NCBI RefSeq assembly: GCF_039525035.1
Contig: NZ_BAAAHE010000004.1
Location: 83,460 to 147,459, forward strand
From: Sporichthya brevicatena
Lineage (GTDB): Bacteria > Actinomycetota > Actinomycetes > Sporichthyales > Sporichthyaceae
Length of the DNA stretch: 64,000 nucleotides
Direction: 5' to 3'
Made by a program: the position numbers and the translations under genes. The notes beneath the pieces were generated by a model. It did not search any database and was not told the DNA's origin. It worked only from the letters and a program-made list of their open reading frames with translations. Below are positions 34,989-43,814 of this stretch, piece by piece (within the stretch, counting starts at the first letter, position 1; every line of letters starts with the position of its first letter).

Positions 34989-36281
34989 TCAGAGCTTTCC
35001 GGCCGCCTTGAGTTCCAGGTAACGGTCCGCGAGGGCGGGTGGGAGCACCTCGGGCGGGGCGTCGAGGACCTCCACGCCGCGCCGCCCGAGCAGGGCCGCG
35101 GTCCGGGCCCGCTGGCCGCGCATCCGCTCGGCGGCGGCCGCCGCGTAGACGGCGTCGACGTCGCCGCGGCCGGCGGCGAGCTCGGCGATCCGGGTGTCCG
35201 CGACGGACGCGAGCAGCACCCGGTGGCGGGCCGTCAGCGACGGCAGGACGGGCAGCAGCCCGGCGGTGACCGGCTCCGGGTCCAGCGCGGTGAGGAGGAC
35301 GACGAGGGACCCGCGGCCACCCCGGCGCAGCACCTCCGAGGCGAGGCCGCGCATGTCGGTCTCGACCAGAGCGGGCTCCACCGGTGCCATCGCCGACACC
35401 AGCGCGGGCAGCAGGGCCGAGCCGCTGACCCCGGCCACGCCGGCCCGGACCTGGCGGTCGTAGGCGAACAGGTCGATGCGGTCCCCGGCGTGCGAGGCGA
35501 GCGCGGCCAGCAGCAGCGCAGCGTCCATCGCCGCGTCCAGGCGCGGGGCGTCGCCGACGCGACCGGCCGACAGCCGTCCGGTGTCGAGGACGAGCAGCAG
35601 CTGCCGGTCCCGCTCGGGCCGCCACGTGCGGACGGTGACGTCGGACGTCCGGGCCGTCGCGCGCCAGTCGATCGACCGCACGTCGTCGCCGACGACGTAC
35701 TCGCGCAGCGAGTCGAACTCGGTCCCCTGGCCGCGGACCATCACCGCGGTCCGGCCGTCGAGCGCGCGCAGCCGGTCCAGCCGCGACGGGAGGTGGCAAC
35801 GGCTGGCGAACGGCGGCAGGACGCGGACGACGAACGGCGCGAAGTGCGCCCCCTGACGGGCCGCCAGACCGAGCGGGCCGACCGAACGCACCGTCACCCG
35901 ATCGGCGGGACGGTCGCCGCGGCGGGTGGGGTGCAGGGGCGTCACCACGCGCCGGATCTCCCCGGGCGGGATTGAGATCTGATGCCGGGTCACCGTGGCC
36001 CCTGCGCTCGGGGGCCACGCATCGCGCAGGACGCCGCGCACCGTCCGCGAGCCGCGGTTGGCCACGGTCAGCGTCACCTCGGTCGGTTCACCGAGGCGGA
36101 CCGTGCCGGTGCCCGACCGCGTCGTCGCGAGGTCCTTCACCCGGCCCGCGAGGACCAGGTCGAGCCCGATCGCCGCCAGCAGTGCGAGGTCCACGACGAG
36201 CACGGCGACCGGTGTCGCGGCCGCGTACGCGACCACGGTTGCGAGGACCGCGATCAGCGCCGCGCGTCCGGTCAACGCCAT
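34989..36281 (-). CDS. DUF58 domain protein (MoxR-associated, vWA-like)
   Basis: A 430-aa protein with two N-terminal membrane helices (about 5-45), a beta-sandwich region with TVANRGSRTVRGVLRD, then the DUF58 core GTEFDSLREYVVGDDVRSIDWRATARTSDV and the vWA-like LLLVLDTGR. These proteins accompany MoxR ATPases and are thought to work as an adaptor or chaperone target in envelope assembly. It matches M. tuberculosis Rv3693 in order. The gene is last of a five-gene minus-strand operon and starts 19 bp after moxR. The C-terminus ends with an alpha-helical DRYLELKAAGKL. Confidence 0.88.
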   Translation of the reverse strand: MALTGRAALIAVLATVVAYAAATPVAVLVVDLALLAAIGLDLVLAGRVKDLATTRSGTGTVRLGEPTEVTLTVANRGSRTVRGVLRDAWPPSAGATVTRHQISIPPGEIRRVVTPLHPTRRGDRPADRVTVRSVGPLGLAARQGAHFAPFVVRVLPPFASRCHLPSRLDRLRALDGRTAVMVRGQGTEFDSLREYVVGDDVRSIDWRATARTSDVTVRTWRPERDRQLLLVLDTGRLSAGRVGDAPRLDAAMDAALLLAALASHAGDRIDLFAYDRQVRAGVAGVSGSALLPALVSAMAPVEPALVETDMRGLASEVLRRGGRGSLVVLLTALDPEPVTAGLLPVLPSLTARHRVLLASVADTRIAELAAGRGDVDAVYAAAAAERMRGQRARTAALLGRRGVEVLDAPPEVLPPALADRYLELKAAGKL

Positions 36282-36300
36282 CGAGAGGCCCCCCGGACCG

Positions 36301-37299
36301 TCACCGCGGCACCGGCACGTTGGCCAGCACCTGGTCCAACACGCCCTCGGTGGTCGCGCCCTCGAGCTCGGCCTCGGCCCGCAGACCGAGACGGTGCCGC
36401 AGCGCGGGGCGCGCGAGCGCCTTGACGTCGTCGGGCAGCACGTAGTCCCGACCGGACAGCCAGGCCCAGGCGCGGCTGGCGGCCAGCAGCGCGGTCGCAC
36501 CACGGGGCGAGACGCCGAGCCGCACGGCGGGCGACTCGCGCGTCGCGCGGCACAGGTCGACGACGTAGGCGACGATCTCGTCCCGCACCGTCACCGCTCG
36601 GGCCGCGGCCTGGGCGACGGCGAGGTCGGCCGGCCCGGCGACGGGGGTGACGCCGGCGGCTTCGAGGTTGCGCGGGTCGAAGCCGGAGACGTGCCGCTGC
36701 AGTACCGAGATCTCGTCGTCGCGGCCGGGCAGCGGCATGACGAGCTTGAGCAGGAACCGGTCCAGCTGCGCCTCGGGCAGCGGGTAGGTGCCCTCGTACT
36801 CGACCGGGTTCTGGGTCGCGGCGACCAGGAACGGCTCGGGCAGGGGCCGCGGGGTGCCGTCGACGGAGACCTGCCGTTCCTCCATCGCCTCCAGGAGAGA
36901 GGCCTGGGTCTTCGGCGGCGTCCGGTTGATCTCGTCCGCGAGCAGGAGGTTGGTGAACACCGGCCCGGGACGGAAGGAGAACTCCGCGGTGCGCGCGTCG
37001 TAGATCAGCGACCCGGTGACGTCACCGGGCATCAGGTCGGGGGTGAACTGCACGCGCGTCGTGCGCAGGTTCAGCGCGCGGCAGAACGAGCGCACCAGCA
37101 GGGTCTTGGCGACACCGGGCACGCCTTCGAGCAGCACGTGCCCGCGGCAGATCAGGGCGATCACCAGCCCGGTCACCGCGGCGTCCTGCCCGACGACGGC
37201 CTTGCCGACCTCGGCGCGGAGCGCCACCAGAGCGGCGTGCGCGCGAGCCACCTCCTCCGCGGAGGGGGAGGTGGAGGCTCCGGTGAGGTTCTCAGTCAC
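36301..37299 (-). CDS. MoxR family AAA+ ATPase
   Basis: A 332-aa AAA+ ATPase. Walker A is in LLEGVPGVAKTLL, Walker B in NLLLADEINRTPPKTQ, sensor 1 in ATQNPVEYEGTYPLPEAQLDRF and an arginine finger/lid region in VSPRGATALLAASRAWAWLSG. MoxR proteins act as chaperones that activate or insert cofactors in partner proteins, usually vWA-containing ones. Here the partner is the DUF58 protein encoded next. GTG at 37299 has AAAGGA about 7 nt upstream and overlaps the DUF4350 stop (GTGA). It corresponds to Rv3692 (moxR2) of M. tuberculosis. Confidence 0.93.
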   Translation of the reverse strand: MTENLTGASTSPSAEEVARAHAALVALRAEVGKAVVGQDAAVTGLVIALICRGHVLLEGVPGVAKTLLVRSFCRALNLRTTRVQFTPDLMPGDVTGSLIYDARTAEFSFRPGPVFTNLLLADEINRTPPKTQASLLEAMEERQVSVDGTPRPLPEPFLVAATQNPVEYEGTYPLPEAQLDRFLLKLVMPLPGRDDEISVLQRHVSGFDPRNLEAAGVTPVAGPADLAVAQAAARAVTVRDEIVAYVVDLCRATRESPAVRLGVSPRGATALLAASRAWAWLSGRDYVLPDDVKALARPALRHRLGLRAEAELEGATTEGVLDQVLANVPVPR

Positions 37300-38525
37300 G
37301 GTGTTCCTTTCGGGGGGTGACCTTCCCGCGCTTTCCCGTTCCGCAGTTGCGCGGCCAGGGTGTCCAGGGAGTCGGCGAGGTCGACGAGAGCGGCGTCGCC
37401 GTCGGGGGCCTCGCCGTAGAGCAGTTCGCCGATCTCGTGCGAGGGCCGGCCGGTGTGCCGGGCGACGGCCTCGGTGACCGCGCGCGGGTCGGCCCCGACC
37501 GGCGGCAGTCCGAAGCGCGGCGCGATCGAGCGGACGGCCGCGTCGCGCAACGACGTCGCGGCCCGGTGCCGTGCCTCGGCCCGGCGGTAGAGGCGGGCGA
37601 GGCCCTCGGTCGCCTCCGCCGCGCGGACGACGACGGGCAACGGCTCCGCGACCACCGGCCCGAGCCGGCGCGCGCGCCAGGCGGCGACGACCAGCGCGGC
37701 GATCGCGAGCTGCAGCAGCGCGACCTTGACCGAGTCCGGCAGCAGCACGTGCAGCGGCTTCGACCCGCCCTCCAGGGCCGGGTCGTCCAGCGACGGGCGG
37801 AACCACACGAGGTCCGCGCGCTCGCCGAGCAGGCCCAGGGCCAGGGCGGCGTTGCCGTCGGAGTCGAGGCGGTCGTTGGTGAGGAAGTTGCCGGCGCCGA
37901 GCGCGGTGACGCGGCCCTCCCGGGCCAGCGGAGCGGACGGGATCCGCTCCTGCTCGGCGCGCGGGTAGCAGAGCGCGACGGGCGGCGCGTCCGGCCGCGG
38001 AGCGAAGCGGCCGTACTCGACGCCGCCGACCTCGGCCCGCCCGGCCCGCTGCGCGATCGGCAGCGCGCAGCCGGGGTCGCGGTCCTCGACGTCGTCCTTG
38101 ACCAACGGGACCAGGTCCGAGGCGACCGCCTCGAGGGCGGCGCTCGTCGGCTGCACCAGCACGACGCCGGCGGCGTCCGCGGTGACGGCGGTCAGCCGGT
38201 CGGCGGGCAGCAGCGCCGGGTGGGTGACGAGCACGGTGGCGCCCTCGGCGGCCGCGCGAGCCTCCGCGACCGTCCGCGCGACGTGGACCGTGACGCCCTC
38301 GTCGCGCAGCAACTGAACGATCGCCCGGCTGCCGGCCGGCTCGTAGGACTCCGCGTCCAGCTCACCGGTCGCGCCGCGGCCGGCGAGCACCGCGAGTCCG
38401 ACGCTGACCAGCAGCAGGACGGTTACCGCGATCACCGGCACCCGAACCGACTGCCAGACCGTCCGCGCGCCCGGGGCCGCGGAGGTGGTCGGCACCGCGT
38501 TCTCGACGGTCGCGGTGTCGCTCAT
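37296..38525 (-). CDS. DUF4350 domain membrane protein
   Basis: A 409-aa protein with an N-terminal transmembrane helix (about 27-50) and a second near residue 275 (LLQLAIAALVVAAW). The middle extracytoplasmic domain has a ThuA-like/glutamine-amidotransferase-like look: YEPAGSRAIVQLLRDEGVTV and TVLVTHPALLPADRL, as is typical of DUF4350. The rest is a cytoplasmic helical domain. Conserved with MoxR and DUF58 (M. tuberculosis Rv3691). Start ATG overlaps the DUF4129 stop (ATGA), and its stop overlaps the moxR start, so all are coupled. Function unknown. Confidence 0.85.
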   Translation of the reverse strand: MSDTATVENAVPTTSAAPGARTVWQSVRVPVIAVTVLLLVSVGLAVLAGRGATGELDAESYEPAGSRAIVQLLRDEGVTVHVARTVAEARAAAEGATVLVTHPALLPADRLTAVTADAAGVVLVQPTSAALEAVASDLVPLVKDDVEDRDPGCALPIAQRAGRAEVGGVEYGRFAPRPDAPPVALCYPRAEQERIPSAPLAREGRVTALGAGNFLTNDRLDSDGNAALALGLLGERADLVWFRPSLDDPALEGGSKPLHVLLPDSVKVALLQLAIAALVVAAWRARRLGPVVAEPLPVVVRAAEATEGLARLYRRAEARHRAATSLRDAAVRSIAPRFGLPPVGADPRAVTEAVARHTGRPSHEIGELLYGEAPDGDAALVDLADSLDTLAAQLRNGKAREGHPPKGTP

Positions 38526-39205
38526 GACCCGCTCCCCGGGGCGACCCAGGTGTCGGGGGCGGCGGCGGCCCTCGCCACCGGGCGGGCGGCCCGGGCGGCG
38601 CGATCGGCGTCGGCGACGGTGTCGTGCCCGACGACGGTCGCGGTCCGTCCGCCGTAGCGGACCTCGTCGAACACGCGGGCCGCGGCGCGCAGCGGAGCGG
38701 CGCAGCCGGGCAGCAGTCGCCCGCCCTCCTCCGCGGCCTCGTTGGCGGTCCGGCCCGGCCGCGGGTCGAGCAGGCCACGTTCCTCCAGACCGCGGACCAG
38801 CGCGCGGAACCGCTCGGTGACCGCGGCGGAGAGGTCCCCCGCCGCGAGGGCGCGGTCGGCCTCGGCGTGGTGCTCGGCGGCGGTGCGGACCGTCGTCCCG
38901 AAGACCTCCGCGGTGCGCCGACCGGAGGTCGTGAGCTTCCCGAGCCGCGCCCGCAGGCCCCACAGCGCGAGCAGGATCAGCAGCGTGAGCAGCACGAGCG
39001 ACCAGCGCCCGCCGGGGGCGTTGTCCGCGGTGCGGTTGAACAAATCGCCGAGCCGGTCGAGGATCTCGTCGGTGATCCGCTCGAACAGCGTGGGTTCCTG
39101 ACTGCGGTACGTCGGGTCGGACAGCTCCCGCTCGGCGGCCTCGCGGGCCGCGGCGGGGTCGGGCACCACCGGCACGGTCAGGGCGCCGGTCGCGAACCCG
39201 CTCAC
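38522..39205 (-). CDS. DUF4129 domain protein
   Basis: A 227-aa protein with one central transmembrane helix (about 69-86, WSLVLLTLLILLALWGL). The C-terminal cytoplasmic DUF4129 domain starts about residue 105 with HHAEADRALAAGDLSAAVTERFRALVRGLEERGLLDPRPG, the hallmark of the family. DUF4129 is often fused to transglutaminase-like proteins; here it is alone (as Rv3690). The GTG start overlaps the stop of the previous membrane-protein gene (GTGA). It is thought to be a component of a MoxR/DUF58/DUF4350 complex; direct evidence is lacking. Confidence 0.82.
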   Translation of the reverse strand: MSGFATGALTVPVVPDPAAAREAAERELSDPTYRSQEPTLFERITDEILDRLGDLFNRTADNAPGGRWSLVLLTLLILLALWGLRARLGKLTTSGRRTAEVFGTTVRTAAEHHAEADRALAAGDLSAAVTERFRALVRGLEERGLLDPRPGRTANEAAEEGGRLLPGCAAPLRAAARVFDEVRYGGRTATVVGHDTVADADRAARAARPVARAAAAPDTWVAPGSGS

Positions 39206-40293
39206 GCGCGCGGGCCCGCGCCGGTCCGGGTCGACCGGACCAGCGTGATGTCGAGCGCCTCCCGGCGCATCCGCAGATCGATGTAGAGCAGGGCGGCCAC
39301 GCCCGCGGTGAACGGGTAGGTGATGGTCCCGGCGATCGAGGTGCCGATCGTCGTCAGGACGTAGAACCACACGCCGGGCGCCTCGGTGCCGTCGAGGTCG
39401 AAGCCGGTGAGGACGGCGCCGAAGGTGAACGGCGTCTGGATGATGCCGCCGAGGATCGTCGACACGACCGTCGAGAGCAGCAGGACGCCGAACACCCGCC
39501 ACCAGCTGCGCCGGACCAGTCGCGCCGAGCGGCGCATCGCGCCCGCGATCCCGGTCCGTTCGAGCACGAGCGCCGGGGCCGCGACGCCGAGCCGCACCCA
39601 GAGCCAGACCGCGACGGGGACAGCGATCACCTCGCCGACCACCGCGACCGTGACGATCACCGGGGTCGAGGCGTCCGCGACCGCCACCGCGATCGTGATC
39701 AGGATCGGGATGCCGATCACGACGCCCATCAGCAGCATGATCAGCACCGACAGCCAGATCAGCTTCCAGAGGTGCGGGCGCACCGCCGCCCACGCCTGAG
39801 CGGGCGTCACATCCTGGCCGAGCACGGCCCGGCTGACGATGAACACCAGGATCCCGAGCAGCACCATCTGCGCGAGCTGCCCGATGACGATCGTGACGAC
39901 CTGCGCGACGTTCGCCGCCGCGCTCGGTTCGCTCTCGGGGCCGGTGATCTCGCCGCCCGAGATGCCGGAGGTGTTCCGGTAGAGCAGGTACAGCGCCCCG
40001 GCCTGGAGCAGCGAGACGACGGTGACGACCGCCGCCGACAGCCCGAGCTGGAGCTTCCAGTGCCGGCGCATCGTGGAGATCGCGCCGTCGATGATCTCGC
40101 CGACCCCGAGCGGCCGCAGCGGCACGACACCGGGCCGGACCTCGAGCGGGCGCGGTGCGTAGCCCGGGCCGTAGCCGGGGGCGCCGTAGCCCGGACCGCC
40201 GTACGTGGCGGTGGGGGCCGGGGCGGACCAGCCGCCCGACGCGGGTGTCTCCCCGGACGCGGGCGAGGACCAGCCCGGCGGCTCGCTGGTCAT
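39202..40293 (-). CDS. Polytopic membrane protein with Gly/Tyr/Pro-rich N-terminus
   Basis: A 363-aa protein. The first about 50 residues are rich in Gly, Tyr and Pro (YGGPGYGAPGYGPG). Then PLRPLGVGEIIDGAISTMRRHWK, typical of the GDPD-membrane-domain-like proteins near DUF4129 genes in actinobacteria, precedes about six membrane helices. The family is not named with certainty. The gene is first in the five-gene operon with DUF4129, DUF4350, MoxR and DUF58, coupled by a GTGA overlap. It starts about 60 bp from the divergent mtnA. Confidence 0.78.
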   Translation of the reverse strand: MTSEPPGWSSPASGETPASGGWSAPAPTATYGGPGYGAPGYGPGYAPRPLEVRPGVVPLRPLGVGEIIDGAISTMRRHWKLQLGLSAAVVTVVSLLQAGALYLLYRNTSGISGGEITGPESEPSAAANVAQVVTIVIGQLAQMVLLGILVFIVSRAVLGQDVTPAQAWAAVRPHLWKLIWLSVLIMLLMGVVIGIPILITIAVAVADASTPVIVTVAVVGEVIAVPVAVWLWVRLGVAAPALVLERTGIAGAMRRSARLVRRSWWRVFGVLLLSTVVSTILGGIIQTPFTFGAVLTGFDLDGTEAPGVWFYVLTTIGTSIAGTITYPFTAGVAALLYIDLRMRREALDITLVRSTRTGAGPRA

Positions 40294-40350
40294 CGTCCTC
40301 CTCCCGGGCCCGTCCGTCTGGCAGTGATCATCGTGTCAGGATCGGGGCCC

Positions 40351-41358
40351 ATGAGCGCCCCCGCCCCGCTCCGGTTCGACGCCGCCGTGCCCGCGGTCGT
40401 GCTGCTGGACCAGACGCGCCTGCCGACCGCCGAGGTCGAGCGGGTCTGCGCCGACGTGCCGGCCCTGGTCACGGCGATCCAGCAGCTCGCGGTCCGCGGC
40501 GCGCCGCTGCTCGGGATCGCCGGCGGCTACGGCGTCGCCCTGGCCGCCGCCCGCGGCGACGACGTCCCCGCGGCCGCGCAGGCCCTCGCCACGGCCCGGC
40601 CGACCGCGGTCAACCTCGCGACCGGCGTCGCCCGCGTCCTCGCGGCCTGGGCGGACGGCGGCCGCACGGCCGAGGCCGCACTGGTGGCTGCGGACGCCCT
40701 GGCCGCCGACGAGGCGCAGGCCAGCGCGGGGATGGCCGAGCACGGCCTGACGCTGGTGCCGGAGGGGGCCCGCATCCTGACCCACTGCAACACCGGCGCC
40801 CTCGCCGTCGGGGGGACGGGCAGCGCGTTCGCGGTGGCCCTCGCGGCCCACCGGGCCGGGCGGCTCGCCCACCTGTGGGTCGACGAGACCCGCCCGCTGC
40901 TCCAGGGCTCCCGCCTGACCGCCTACGAGGCGCGGCGCCACGGGATCCCGCACAGCGTCCTGCCCGACTCGGCGGCGGCGGCGCTGATGGCGTCGGGCCA
41001 GGTGGACCTGGTGATCACCGGCGCGGACCGGGTCGCCGCCGACGGTGCGGTCGCGAACAAGGTCGGCACCTACTCCCTCGCCGTGCTCGCCGCCCACCAC
41101 AGCGTCCCGTTCGTCGTGGTCGCCCCGCGGACCACCGTCGACCTGGGCACCGCGGACGGCGCCGGCATCCCCGTCGAGCAGCGGGCGGCCGAGGAGGTCA
41201 CCCACCACGCGGGGACCGCCGTCGCCCCGCCCGGGACCGCCGCGTTCAACCCGGCCTTCGACGTCACGCCCCCGGATCTGGTCACCGCGCTGGTCACCGA
41301 GGTCGGGGTCGTACGCCCGGTCAACCGGAACGGCCTGGCGCGCGTCATGGAGACATGA
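40351..41358 (+). CDS. mtnA: S-methyl-5-thioribose-1-phosphate isomerase
   Basis: A 335-aa enzyme of methionine salvage that turns methylthioribose-1-P into methylthioribulose-1-P. Conserved sites are VRGAPLLG (usual form RGAPAIG), ILTHCNTGALAVGG with the catalytic Cys, ETRPLLQGSRLTAYE, TGADRVAADGAVANKVGTY with the catalytic Asp, and NPAFDVTP. The sequence fits MtnA better than the eIF2B-alpha-like regulators because both catalytic residues are kept. No other salvage gene is near, but it lies some 15 kb from ahcY on the same strand. ATG at 40351 is followed closely by normal family N-terminus. Confidence 0.92.
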   Translation: MSAPAPLRFDAAVPAVVLLDQTRLPTAEVERVCADVPALVTAIQQLAVRGAPLLGIAGGYGVALAAARGDDVPAAAQALATARPTAVNLATGVARVLAAWADGGRTAEAALVAADALAADEAQASAGMAEHGLTLVPEGARILTHCNTGALAVGGTGSAFAVALAAHRAGRLAHLWVDETRPLLQGSRLTAYEARRHGIPHSVLPDSAAAALMASGQVDLVITGADRVAADGAVANKVGTYSLAVLAAHHSVPFVVVAPRTTVDLGTADGAGIPVEQRAAEEVTHHAGTAVAPPGTAAFNPAFDVTPPDLVTALVTEVGVVRPVNRNGLARVMET

Positions 41359-41417
41359 GGACGCAGGCGCGCGCGCTGACCAGCGCAAAACCCCGGCTCG
41401 GGTGCAACGATGGGCGC

Positions 41418-42095
41418 ATGAAAGGTCGCGTACTGGTCGTGGACGACGACACGGCCCTGGCGGAGATGCTCACCATCGTCCTGCGCAGCGAGGGCTTCGA
41501 GCCCCACGTGTGCGGGGACGGCGACCAGGCGCTCGCCGCGTTCCGTGAGTTCAAGCCGGACCTGGTCCTGCTGGACCTCATGCTGCCGGGGCGGGACGGG
41601 ATCGACGTCTGCCGTGCCCTGCGGGCGGAGTCCGGAGTCCCGATCGTGATGCTGACGGCGAAGACCGACACCGTGGACGTGGTGCTCGGGCTGGAGTCCG
41701 GGGCCGACGACTACGTCGTCAAGCCGTTCAAGCCCAAGGAGCTGGTCGCCCGCGTACGGGCGCGCCTGCGCCGCCAGGAGGACCCCACGCCGGCGTCGCT
41801 GACGATCGCCGACCTCGAGATCGACGTCGCCGGGCACTCGGTCAAGCGCAACGGCCAGCCGATCGCGCTGACGCCGCTGGAGTTCGACCTCCTCGTCGCC
41901 CTGGCCCGCAAGCCGTGGCAGGTCTTCACCCGTGAGGTGCTCCTGGAGCAGGTGTGGGGCTACCGCCACGCCGCCGACACCCGCCTGGTGAACGTGCACG
42001 TGCAGCGCCTCCGCTCGAAGATCGAGCACGACCCGGAGCACCCGGAGATCGTCGTCACCGTCCGTGGCGTGGGGTACAAGGCCGGGCCTGCGTAG
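41418..42095 (+). CDS. mtrA: Response regulator MtrA
   Basis: A 225-aa OmpR/PhoB-type regulator. Receiver domain 1-115 has DDD (9-11), phospho-acceptor Asp53 (LLDLMLPG), Thr79 region MLTAKTD and Lys in VVKPF. The C-terminal winged helix (about 130-225) has LTPLEFDLLVALARKPWQVF and NVHVQRLRSKIE. The sequence and the mtrB-lpqB neighbours identify MtrA, which couples cell-wall and replication control in mycobacteria and represses development in Streptomyces. AACGAT is 6 nt before the ATG, suggesting a leaderless start. Gap to mtrB is 3 bp. Confidence 0.97.
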   Translation: MKGRVLVVDDDTALAEMLTIVLRSEGFEPHVCGDGDQALAAFREFKPDLVLLDLMLPGRDGIDVCRALRAESGVPIVMLTAKTDTVDVVLGLESGADDYVVKPFKPKELVARVRARLRRQEDPTPASLTIADLEIDVAGHSVKRNGQPIALTPLEFDLLVALARKPWQVFTREVLLEQVWGYRHAADTRLVNVHVQRLRSKIEHDPEHPEIVVTVRGVGYKAGPA

Positions 42096-42098
42096 CGC

Positions 42099-43814
42099 AT
42101 GTACGGGACGGCCGCGGCGGCCGGAGCTCTGCGACGGATCTGGGCCGGCGTCCGCCTGGGTATCCGCCGGGTGCTGCGCGCCTGGCGCCGCTCCCTGCTG
42201 TTCCGGGTCGTCGCGGGGACGCTCGTCCTGTCGGTGCTCGTGCTCGTCCTCGTCGGGCAGTTGGTCCTCACCGGCGTCCGCGACGGCCTCGTCGACGCGA
42301 AGGTGGCGGCCTCGCTCGCCCGCGCCGAGGTCGGCTTCGAGAGCGCCCGCACGCAGCTGACCAGTGAGCAGGCGAGCTCGGCCGACGTCGGGCAGCTGCT
42401 CACGCAGGTCGTCACCGACCTGCGCAACCAGGCCGGGCGCACCGACCTCTACGAGATCGTCCTGATGCCGCCGCCCGCGACCGACACCTCGACGCCGGCC
42501 GGTCGCGGTCTGCGGACCACCGGCGTCGGCGTGAACACGATCCCCGAGGAGCTCGTCCGGGCCCTGTCCGAGCGGCCCGAGCAGACGATCTCGCGCTTCG
42601 TCGCCCTCTGCTACGGCGAGCCGGGGGAGCCCTGCCCGGAGCCGGGCCGCGACGCCGGGCCCGGTCTCGCGGTCGGCAAGCAGCTGCGTCTGGGGACCGG
42701 GTCGTACCAGCTGTACTTCGTCTTCCCCCTCACCGAGGAGGCCAAGACCGTCAGCCTCGTCCGCGGCCGCCTGATCCTCGGCGGCGCGGCGATGACGTTG
42801 CTGCTGGCGGCGATCGCGTTCCTCGTCGCGCGCAGCGTCGTCCGGCCGGTGCAGTCGGCCGCCAAGGTCGCCGAGCGGCTCGCGGCGGGACGCCTCTCCG
42901 AGCGGATGACCGAGAAGGGGGAGGACGAGCTCGCCCGGCTCGCGTCCTCGTTCAACGAGATGGCCTCCGCGCTGGCCCGGCAGATCCGCCAGCTCGAGGA
43001 TCTCTCGCGCCTCCAGCGGCGCTTCGTCTCCGACGTCTCGCACGAACTCCGGACGCCGCTGACGACGATCCGGATGGCCGCCGACGTCCTGCACTCCGCC
43101 CGGGAGGACTTCGCGCCGCCCGTCGCCCGCTCGGCGGAACTGATGCACACTCAGGTCGAGCGGTTCGAGGCGATGCTCACCGAGCTGCTGGAGATCAGCC
43201 GCTTCGACGCCGGGGCCGCGGTGCTCGAGCCCGACCCCGTCGACCTGCGCGACGTGGTGCGCCGCGTCGTCGAGGCGGTCGAGCCGATCGCCACCGAGCA
43301 GTACTCGACGCGCTTCCGCCTCGACCTGCCCGACACGGAGTGCATCGCCGAGGTCGACACCCGCCGGATCGAGCGCATCGTCCGCAACCTGCTCTTCAAC
43401 GCGCTCGAGCACGGGGAGGGGCGCGACGTCCTCGTCCGGGTCGCGGCCGACGAGACCGCCGTCGCGCTCGCCGTGCGCGACTACGGCGTCGGGCTGCGGC
43501 CGGGGGAGGCGTCGCTGGCGTTCAACCGGTTCTGGCGGGCCGATCCGTCCCGGGCGCGGCGCAGTGGCGGCACCGGGCTCGGACTGTCGATCTCCCGCGA
43601 GGACGCGCGGCTGCACGGCGGGTGGTTGCAGGCCTGGGGCGAACCGCGGGCCGGCGCGCAGTTCCGCCTGACCGTCCCGCGCATCGCCGGGACCGTGCTC
43701 ACCACCTCGCCGCTGCCCCTCGAACCGCCCGACCGGCACGTCGTCCCGCCGCTGCCTGCCGAGCCCGAGACCGGCGAGGATCTCCAGCGTGCGGGGAGGG
43801 GGCCGGATGTCTGA
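42099..43814 (+). CDS. mtrB: Sensor histidine kinase MtrB
   Basis: A 571-aa membrane kinase. TM1 at about 36-60, an extracytoplasmic loop, TM2 at about 225-248, a HAMP domain (VRPVQSAAKVAERLAAG), the dimerisation/phospho-acceptor box RFVSDVSHELRTPLTTIR with His315, and the ATPase with NLLFNALEHG (N box), DYGVGL (G1) and GGTGLGLSIS (G2). It is the cognate kinase of MtrA by adjacency. The C-terminus is extended and proline-rich. Its stop overlaps the start of lpqB, as usual in actinobacteria. Confidence 0.97.
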   Translation: MYGTAAAAGALRRIWAGVRLGIRRVLRAWRRSLLFRVVAGTLVLSVLVLVLVGQLVLTGVRDGLVDAKVAASLARAEVGFESARTQLTSEQASSADVGQLLTQVVTDLRNQAGRTDLYEIVLMPPPATDTSTPAGRGLRTTGVGVNTIPEELVRALSERPEQTISRFVALCYGEPGEPCPEPGRDAGPGLAVGKQLRLGTGSYQLYFVFPLTEEAKTVSLVRGRLILGGAAMTLLLAAIAFLVARSVVRPVQSAAKVAERLAAGRLSERMTEKGEDELARLASSFNEMASALARQIRQLEDLSRLQRRFVSDVSHELRTPLTTIRMAADVLHSAREDFAPPVARSAELMHTQVERFEAMLTELLEISRFDAGAAVLEPDPVDLRDVVRRVVEAVEPIATEQYSTRFRLDLPDTECIAEVDTRRIERIVRNLLFNALEHGEGRDVLVRVAADETAVALAVRDYGVGLRPGEASLAFNRFWRADPSRARRSGGTGLGLSISREDARLHGGWLQAWGEPRAGAQFRLTVPRIAGTVLTTSPLPLEPPDRHVVPPLPAEPETGEDLQRAGRGPDV

